Assembly: GCF_009193265.1 (NCBI RefSeq)
Contig: NZ_VZZZ01000002.1
Coordinates: forward strand, 1 to 64,000
Length of the DNA: 64,000 nt
Direction of reading: 5' to 3'
DNA from: Marinobacter changyiensis
GTDB taxonomy: Bacteria; Pseudomonadota; Gammaproteobacteria; Pseudomonadales; Oleiphilaceae
Shown here: piece after piece, positions 58,480 through 64,000 of the stretch
How positions within the stretch are numbered: position 1 is the stretch's first letter
Layout of the letters: each line of letters begins with the position of its first letter
Notes under the pieces: model-generated
Databases searched by the model: none
What the model saw: the letters and a program-made list of their open reading frames with translations, nothing else
Told to the model about the DNA's origin: nothing
Made by a program: the position numbers and the translations under genes

Positions 58480-61400
58480 TCAAACATGGCTCGCCTCGTT
58501 ATCGGCCGGTTGGGTGCGGATGAGGGTAGGGCGGCCAGTGTCCAGGGCCTTGATCAGCTGGCTCTGTTTTTCCCGGATGCCTTCTGCCGCCTGTTCGCGA
58601 ACCGGCCCGTAGCCTCGAACGTCAGCGGGCAGTTCGGCCAGTTGCAGGAAGGTTTCGTAGTTGCTGGCGTCCAGTTCCCGACCCATGCGGGCCACCAGGC
58701 TCTGATAGTCCTTCAGCATGGCGCGATCCAGCTTCCGGTCTGCGGAGTAACGGAATGGGTCCACCGGGGTTCCCCGCAGGTTGCGGAACTTCGCCAGCAG
58801 CCTGAAGGCCCGGAACATCCAGGGGCCGAACCGGCGTTTTTTCGGGCGCCCCAGGGCATCGGTTGCTTTGCTCAGAAGGGGCGGCGCCAGGTGGAAATGG
58901 ACCTTGAAGTCACCTTCAAAGGTTGCCTTCACCTCTTTCATGAAGTCGGTTTCCGCGAACAGCCGGGCCACTTCGTACTCGTCCTTGTAGGCCATGACGC
59001 GATACAGCTGCTGCGCCACCGCACGGGTCAGGAACAGGTTGGTCTGGCCCAGGGCTGCTTCGGCCTTGCGGACTCCGGCAACACTGTCACGGTACTGGTT
59101 GGCCCAGCGCTGGTTCTGATAGTTGACCAGGTGCCCATGACGGGTCGCGATCAGCTCATCCAGAGTCGGCTCGGCCTTAATCTCCGCAACCTTGCCATTG
59201 CCAGTGTCCAGCAAGTCCGTGACCGCGTTCAGATCAACCGCCGCCAGACGGCCCCAGCCGAATGCTTCCTTGTTTCGGTCGATCGCCACGCCATTGAGCT
59301 CGATGGCTTTCATCAGCGCCGCTTCAGACAGGGGCAGCAGCCCTTTCTGCCAGGCAAAGCCGAGCATCATCACGTTGGAGAACACGGTATCGCCCATCAG
59401 CTTCTCGGCGATGCCGTTGGCGTCGAGCTGGTCGAAATGATCCTGGCCGACCGCGTCCCGGAGCAGGCCCAGTCGCTTGTCGGCCTTCATGTCGGCATCG
59501 CGGTAGAGCACGTAGTCGGCAGTGGGCAGTTCCGCTTCGTTGGCAACAATCCGGGTGTGGTTCGGTCTGAGCGTACTCAGGGCTTTCTGGGAGGACGCCA
59601 CTACCAGATCACAGGCGATAACCGCATCCGCCTGACCATTGCTGATTCTTACCTGATGCAGTTTGTCAGGAGACGGCGCCAGGCGCACGTAGCTCAGCAC
59701 GGTACCGCCCTTCTGGGCGAAGCCCATGAAATCCAGCACCGAGGCTCCCCGGGATTCCAGGTGCGCGGCCATGGTGATCAGCTGGCCCACGGTGACTACA
59801 CCGGTGCCACCGACGCCGCCAACGAGCAGGTCATAGGAGCCTGTCAGCCCCGGCAGTTCCGGAGCTGCTGTGTTGGCCAGTTTGCCGGTCAGTACCGACC
59901 CGGTGTCCATACCCCGGGATTTGCGCAGCTGCCCGCCTTCGATGGTGACAAAGCTGGGGCAGAAGCCGTTGAGGCAGGAATAGTCCTTGTTGCACGAAAA
60001 TTGGTCGATCTTGCGCTTGCGGCCCAGCTCGGTTTTGCGGGGCACAACCGAAAGACAGTTGGACTGCACCGAGCAATCGCCGCAACCCTCGCAGACATGA
60101 TGGTTGATAAACGCCCGCTTGGCCGGATCCGGGAACTGATTGCGCTTGCGCCGCCGGCGCTTTTCAGCAGCACAGGTCTGGTCGTAAATCAGCACGGTGC
60201 AGCCCGGAATCTCCCGCAATTCCCGTTGAACCGTATCCAGCTCGGAACGGTCGTGGAAGGTCACATCCTTCGGGAACAGGTGCTTTGGGTCGTCGTATTT
60301 ATCCGGCTCATCGCTGAGCACAACCACCCGGCGAACGCCCTCGGCAGCCATCTGCTGGGCAATCATGGAGACGGTGATCTGGCCATCCACCGGTTGGCCG
60401 CCGGTCATGGCGACAGCGTCGTTGAACAGAATCTTGTAGGTAATGTTGATGCCTGCCGCCACCGCCTGGCGGATGGCCATGGAACCGGAGTGGAAATAGG
60501 TGCCTTCGCCCAGATTCTGGAAGATATGAGGGTTGCCGATATAACGGCTCTTGCCAATCCAGTTGACCCCTTCACCCCCCATCTGGATCAGAGATTCCGT
60601 GTTCCGGCCCATCCAGGAGGCCATGAAGTGGCAGCCAATGCCCGCCAGAGCCTTGCTGCCTTCAGGCACCTTGGTGGAGGTGTTGTGGGGGCAGCCGGAG
60701 CAGAAATAGGGCAGGCGCTTGACGCCACCCGGATCCTGAGCCTTGGACATGATGCTGATCTCGGCCATGCGTTCGCTGAAGTCCAGGGAGAAGAACCGGC
60801 CAAGCCGGGCCGCCAGGTAGCCGGCAACCAGTTTCGGGCTCAGCTCACCCACGTAGGGGATCAAGGGGCGTCCCAGTTCATCCTGTTTGCCGGTAATCAG
60901 CACCTCGCCGGGGCGGTCCGGCTCGGACATGGCTTCCTTGATCTGGCTTTCGATGATGCCCCGCTTCTCTTCAATGACCAGGACTTCTTCCTTGCCATGA
61001 ACGAAGTTCAGGATGCCGCGGCGCTCCAGAGGCCAGACCATACCGACCTTGTAGATATCCAGCCCCATGGCCCGGGCCTTGTTTTCATCAATGCCCAGCA
61101 GGCCCAACCCCTCGAGCAGGTCCAGGTGGCCCTTGCCGGTAGTCACAATGCCGAAGCGGGCTTGTGTGTTGTTGAACAGGCAACGATCAAGGGGATTGGC
61201 CCTGGCGAAGGCCTGTACGGCAGCCAGTTTGTGTTCGATACGGGTTTCGAGTTGGGGGCCGGGCAGGTCCGGCCAGCGGTAGTGAAGACCGCTTTCGGGT
61301 GCGGTGAAGTCATCGGGCGTTACGAATTCGGGCTGGGGTGGCAGCTCCACCGACGCCGCGCTTTCAACCGTCTCGGAGATGGCCTTGAAACCGACCCAGC

Positions 61401-61998
61401 AGCCACTGTAACGGGACAGGGCGTAGCCCCAGAGGCCGAACTCCAGATACTCGGCGATGTTGGCCGGGTTGATGGTGGGCATGAAGAAACTCATGAACGC
61501 CACATCGGACTGGTGGGGCATGGAGGAGGACACGCAGCCATGATCATCACCGGCGACTACCAGAACACCGCCGTGGGGGGATGAACCGTAAGTGGTGCCG
61601 TGTTTGAGGGCATCGCCGGCGCGGTCAACCCCGGGGCCTTTGCCGTACCAGAGGCCGAAAACACCATCGACCTGACGGTCATCGTCGGTTTCCACCTGCT
61701 GGGTGCCCAGCATGATGGTGGCAGCAAGGTCCTCGTTAATCGCCGGGACGAAGTCGATGCGGTTGTCATCGAGCAGGGTCTGGGCCTGCCAGAGTGCCTG
61801 GTCGTAGGCACCGAGGGGGGAACCCCGGTAGCCACTGACCATGCCGGCGGTGTTCAGTCCCTGTTTGCGATCCAGGGCGGCCTGCATCAAGGGTATGCGG
61901 ACCAGAGCCTGTGTTCCGGTCAGGAAAACCCGGCCCGATTCCCGCAGGTAGCGGTCTTCCAGTTTGTAATTGTCGAGCTGTGGGGTATCGGCGGGCAT
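58480..61998 (-). CDS. Indolepyruvate:ferredoxin oxidoreductase, fused alpha and beta subunits
   Basis: This enzyme decarboxylates aromatic 2-oxo acids (indolepyruvate, phenylpyruvate) to aryl-acetyl-CoA, reducing ferredoxin. The IorA-like part holds the TPP/pyruvate-oxidoreductase domains (GLWYGKGPGVDRAGDALKH, CSGCPHNTSTKVPEGS, GIGCHFMASWMGR) and iron-sulfur cysteines (CEGCGDCSVQSNC, then FSCNKDYSCLNGFC). The IorB-like part (GVGGTGVVTVGQLITMA, LDFMGFAQKGGTVLSYV) follows in the same chain. 1172 residues, the long form of aerobic proteobacteria. The ATG at 61998, after GGGAAG, is chosen over an ORF start 39 codons upstream. In this setting it probably feeds phenylacetyl-CoA to the paa pathway. 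Confidence 0.93.
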   Translation of the reverse strand: MPADTPQLDNYKLEDRYLRESGRVFLTGTQALVRIPLMQAALDRKQGLNTAGMVSGYRGSPLGAYDQALWQAQTLLDDNRIDFVPAINEDLAATIMLGTQQVETDDDRQVDGVFGLWYGKGPGVDRAGDALKHGTTYGSSPHGGVLVVAGDDHGCVSSSMPHQSDVAFMSFFMPTINPANIAEYLEFGLWGYALSRYSGCWVGFKAISETVESAASVELPPQPEFVTPDDFTAPESGLHYRWPDLPGPQLETRIEHKLAAVQAFARANPLDRCLFNNTQARFGIVTTGKGHLDLLEGLGLLGIDENKARAMGLDIYKVGMVWPLERRGILNFVHGKEEVLVIEEKRGIIESQIKEAMSEPDRPGEVLITGKQDELGRPLIPYVGELSPKLVAGYLAARLGRFFSLDFSERMAEISIMSKAQDPGGVKRLPYFCSGCPHNTSTKVPEGSKALAGIGCHFMASWMGRNTESLIQMGGEGVNWIGKSRYIGNPHIFQNLGEGTYFHSGSMAIRQAVAAGINITYKILFNDAVAMTGGQPVDGQITVSMIAQQMAAEGVRRVVVLSDEPDKYDDPKHLFPKDVTFHDRSELDTVQRELREIPGCTVLIYDQTCAAEKRRRRKRNQFPDPAKRAFINHHVCEGCGDCSVQSNCLSVVPRKTELGRKRKIDQFSCNKDYSCLNGFCPSFVTIEGGQLRKSRGMDTGSVLTGKLANTAAPELPGLTGSYDLLVGGVGGTGVVTVGQLITMAAHLESRGASVLDFMGFAQKGGTVLSYVRLAPSPDKLHQVRISNGQADAVIACDLVVASSQKALSTLRPNHTRIVANEAELPTADYVLYRDADMKADKRLGLLRDAVGQDHFDQLDANGIAEKLMGDTVFSNVMMLGFAWQKGLLPLSEAALMKAIELNGVAIDRNKEAFGWGRLAAVDLNAVTDLLDTGNGKVAEIKAEPTLDELIATRHGHLVNYQNQRWANQYRDSVAGVRKAEAALGQTNLFLTRAVAQQLYRVMAYKDEYEVARLFAETDFMKEVKATFEGDFKVHFHLAPPLLSKATDALGRPKKRRFGPWMFRAFRLLAKFRNLRGTPVDPFRYSADRKLDRAMLKDYQSLVARMGRELDASNYETFLQLAELPADVRGYGPVREQAAEGIREKQSQLIKALDTGRPTLIRTQPADNEASHV

Positions 61999-62009
61999 GG
62001 GGTCTTCCC

Positions 62010-62140
62010 TTTTGTCTAGTTTATGACCAAAAGTATAGAGGGAAGTTCGCAAAAGGTGCTTGCGTATTAGGTGAGGGCTTTCGGGGTTTGCGAAAGGATA
62101 TTTGATAAAAGACAATGTTAAGCAAGAACCTTTGATAAAA
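62010..62140. promoter_or_regulatory. Control region between the oxidoreductase and Lrp genes
   Basis: An exact direct repeat TTTGATAAAA lies at 62101-62110 and 62131-62140, 30 bp apart (three helical turns), just before the Lrp-family gene: a likely site for an Lrp octamer. On the minus strand TATACT (62032-62037) could be the -10 for the oxidoreductase gene; CTTTTG/CAAAAG (62010-62032) forms a short inverted repeat beside it. The regulator may act on both genes. Confidence 0.5.
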
Positions 62141-62155
62141 ATCAGGTGTTACCAA

Positions 62156-62635
62156 ATGAAACAGGTTGATCTCGATAAACTGGACCGGCGGATCCTGTCC
62201 GTGCTTCAGCAGGACGGGCGTATCAGTAACCAGTTACTGGCGGAACAGGTGGGATTATCGCCGGCGGCTTGCTGGCGGCGGGTACGGACTCTCGAAGAAA
62301 CCGGCGTGATCCAGGGCTACAGCGCCCGTGTGGATCCGGAACGGGTCGGTCAGGGGCTTTGCGTGTTGGTCAACCTGTCGCTGCAGAGGCACAACATTGA
62401 CAGCACGGCAGAGATCGAGCAGCAGCTCAGCAGCTACCCGGAGGTACTTCAGTGCTTTGCCGTTACCGGGAGTGCCGATTTCGTGATGCGGGTAGTCGTG
62501 CCAGATATGGCCAGTTACGATCGATTCCTGAACAAAAAGATCTTTACCTTGCAGGGCATTGCTCAAGTGAATTCAAACTTTGCATTGCGGGAGATCAAGA
62601 ATACCGAGACCATCCCGGTGGATGGTCTGGAATGA
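62156..62635 (+). CDS. Lrp/AsnC-family transcriptional regulator
   Basis: A leucine-responsive-type regulator. The N-terminal winged helix (LDRRILSVLQQDGRISNQLLAEQVGLSPAACWRRVRTLEETGVI, positions 9-52) is followed by a RAM effector-binding domain (VLQCFAVTGSADFVMRVVVPD and NSNFALREIKNT). The ATG at 62156 gives 159 residues; an ORF start 18 codons earlier covers the repeat region. Divergent from the oxidoreductase gene, so it probably controls it in response to an aromatic amino acid or 2-oxo acid. Confidence 0.92.
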   Translation: MKQVDLDKLDRRILSVLQQDGRISNQLLAEQVGLSPAACWRRVRTLEETGVIQGYSARVDPERVGQGLCVLVNLSLQRHNIDSTAEIEQQLSSYPEVLQCFAVTGSADFVMRVVVPDMASYDRFLNKKIFTLQGIAQVNSNFALREIKNTETIPVDGLE

Positions 62636-62699
62636 GGCCTCAGGGGGGTAAACCTGAGCGCCTGTCCGCAGGACCGGGAGAAAGTCCGGCCGCCCGGTG

Positions 62700-64000
62700 T
62701 TACTCGGGCTTTTTGGCAACCAGGGTCAGGATGTCATAGCTCGCAACCAGCTCGTCGTTCTGGTTGTGAACCTGAACATCCCAGACCACCACCCCCTGGG
62801 GGTGCCCGTCTGGAGATGTCCGACCCTGATCAATTTTGCGCTTGCAGGTCAGCCGCGCCCGGATGGTGTCTCCCGGGGCAACCGGCTCGATAAAGCGCAG
62901 GGTGTCCAGACCGTAGTTCGCCAGCACCGGGCCTTCACCCGGATACACGAACAGGCCGGCTGCTGCGGAAAGCACAAAGTAGCCGTGGGCAATGCGCTTG
63001 CCGAACTGGGAGTCCCGCGCAGCAATTTCATCAAAGTGCATATAGAAGTGATCGCCGGACAGGCAGCCGAAGTTGACGATGTCCGCCTCGGTAACCGTGC
63101 GCCGGTGCGTCAACAGGGATTCGTTGATCTGCAGCTCTTCAAAATGGCGTCGGAACGGATGCACCTCGGTTTCGATCAGATCGGCACCACGCACGTACTC
63201 ACGGGTGACCGCAGCCAGCATGGTCGGAGAGCCCTGGATTGCGGTTCTTTGCAGGTAGTGATGAACCGCACGGATACCGCCGAGTTCTTCACCACCACCG
63301 GCACGGCCGGGTCCGCCATGCTTGAGCATGGGCAGCGGCGAACCGTGGCCGGTGGATTCCTGTGCGGCTTCGGCATCCAGCAGGTGCAGACGCCCGTGGA
63401 AGGCCGCCAGCAGGGGGACAATCTTGCCGGCAATGGCCGGATCTCGGGTGGTCAGGGTGGTGACCAGCGAGCCCCGGCCTTGGGCACACAGAGCGACCGC
63501 GTCCTCGATGGTGTCGTAGGGAATCACCGTTGCAACCGGTCCGAAGGCCTCGATGTCGTGGGCGCCACAGCCGTTTTCAGGATTCCGGCACAGCAGCAGA
63601 TGTGGCTCGATGAACGCGCCTTTCCCGGTGCCTTCGCCGGTCGGCTTGAAATCACCGTTGCCACCGGTGACCAGTTCGCTGGTTTTCAGCAGTTCCTGAA
63701 TGTTGGCTTTGACATCTTCAAGCTGCTCAATCGAGGCCAGGGCCCCCATGCGAACCCCCTCAACGGAAGGATCGCCGACAGTGATTTTCGACAACCGCTC
63801 CTTGAGCTTGTCGCAGATGGCGTTCACCTGGCTTTTTGGTACCAGGACCCGGCGGATCGCGGTACATTTCTGGCCTGCCTTCGCGGTCATCTCGCGGCCC
63901 ACCTCCCTCACAAAGAGTTCGAATTCTTCGTGTTCGGGGGTTACGTCCGGCGCCAGAATGGCACTGTTCAGGGAATCGGCCTCGGCGTTGAACGGAATCG
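62700..64000 (-). CDS. paaZ: PaaZ, oxepin-CoA hydrolase / semialdehyde dehydrogenase (5' part outside window)
   Basis: PaaZ opens the oxepin-CoA ring and oxidises the resulting aldehyde in phenylacetate breakdown. Only the last 433 codons are in the window; the frame runs off the right edge ([17 protein letters not shown].. near the edge). The aldehyde-dehydrogenase part includes the catalytic cysteine in [15 protein letters not shown] and [15 protein letters not shown]. The C-terminal MaoC-like hydratase has [18 protein letters not shown] and [17 protein letters not shown], with its D and H. The GTG at 63911 seen as an ORF start is not the real start. Gene order suggests further paa genes beyond the window. 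Confidence 0.95.
   Translation of the reverse strand, partial: IPFNAEADSLNSAILAPDVTPEHEEFELFVREVGREMTAKAGQKCTAIRRVLVPKSQVNAICDKLKERLSKITVGDPSVEGVRMGALASIEQLEDVKANIQELLKTSELVTGGNGDFKPTGEGTGKGAFIEPHLLLCRNPENGCGAHDIEAFGPVATVIPYDTIEDAVALCAQGRGSLVTTLTTRDPAIAGKIVPLLAAFHGRLHLLDAEAAQESTGHGSPLPMLKHGGPGRAGGGEELGGIRAVHHYLQRTAIQGSPTMLAAVTREYVRGADLIETEVHPFRRHFEELQINESLLTHRRTVTEADIVNFGCLSGDHFYMHFDEIAARDSQFGKRIAHGYFVLSAAAGLFVYPGEGPVLANYGLDTLRFIEPVAPGDTIRARLTCKRKIDQGRTSPDGHPQGVVVWDVQVHNQNDELVASYDILTLVAKKPE

Noticed and set aside
58441..61584. A 1047-codon + strand open frame opposite the oxidoreductase gene, starting at the livF stop
   Set aside because: It is the antisense shadow of a well-conserved long gene; its residues show no domain and the opposite strand has clear motifs throughout.
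62638..62699. Small inverted repeats between the Lrp gene and paaZ as a bidirectional terminator
   Set aside because: CCTCAGG/CCTGAG and ACCGGG/CCCGGT stems are only six pairs and lack T-runs.

Overview
The window looks like core chromosome of a marine, Marinobacter-like gammaproteobacterium. This is inferred from gene order and protein character; I could not run a database search. Coding density is high, most genes are + strand with ATGA-type overlaps, and there is no IS element, prophage, CRISPR array or tRNA gene. The left end is the last part of an rRNA operon (5S rRNA plus terminator).

Layout. 0.3-4 kb: holD-like psi subunit, rimI, prfC and a TatD-family gene (yjjV type), close to the E. 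coli order. 4-9 kb: rplM-rpsI, petABC (cytochrome bc1) and sspAB. 9.1-12 kb (minus): lpoA-yraN-diaA, divergent from rsmI. Then the RNase P RNA gene and a complete dcw cell-wall and division cluster (mraZ to lpxC, 13.8-31.9 kb), headed by a well-formed promoter and an array of MraZ-type boxes spaced 10 bp apart. 31.9-39 kb: dciA (minus), an M23 peptidase, secA, argJ and a Nudix-ThiE-like fusion. 38.8-44.4 kb: moaC-moaA, ribA, and the minus-strand xseB-ispA-dxs isoprenoid operon. 44.5-50.4 kb: a PilZ protein, an NRDE protein, a TSUP permease, lgt-thyA-folA and a DEAD-box helicase.

50.6-64 kb is the accessory part and reads as one catabolic island for aromatic amino acids or arylacetates: an MFS transporter, a PaaX repressor, a five-gene branched-chain-type ABC importer, a fused indolepyruvate:ferredoxin oxidoreductase, an Lrp/AsnC regulator and the 3' part of paaZ. 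The likely logic (inference) is uptake of an aromatic substrate, oxidative decarboxylation of its 2-oxo acid to an aryl-acetyl-CoA, and degradation by the phenylacetyl-CoA pathway, with PaaX relieved by phenylacetyl-CoA.

The most unusual item is the last ABC gene: its LivF ATPase carries about 200 extra N-terminal residues resembling a hemerythrin-like (HHE) four-helix domain, which suggests a link between oxygen, iron or redox state and import. Also notable are a TGATAC-N27-GTATCA operator matching the PaaX layout on the importer promoter, a long inverted duplication of the 3' end of paaX behind the neighbouring MFS gene, an exact 30-bp-spaced direct repeat before the Lrp gene, and three convergent gene pairs that overlap in their coding 3' ends.
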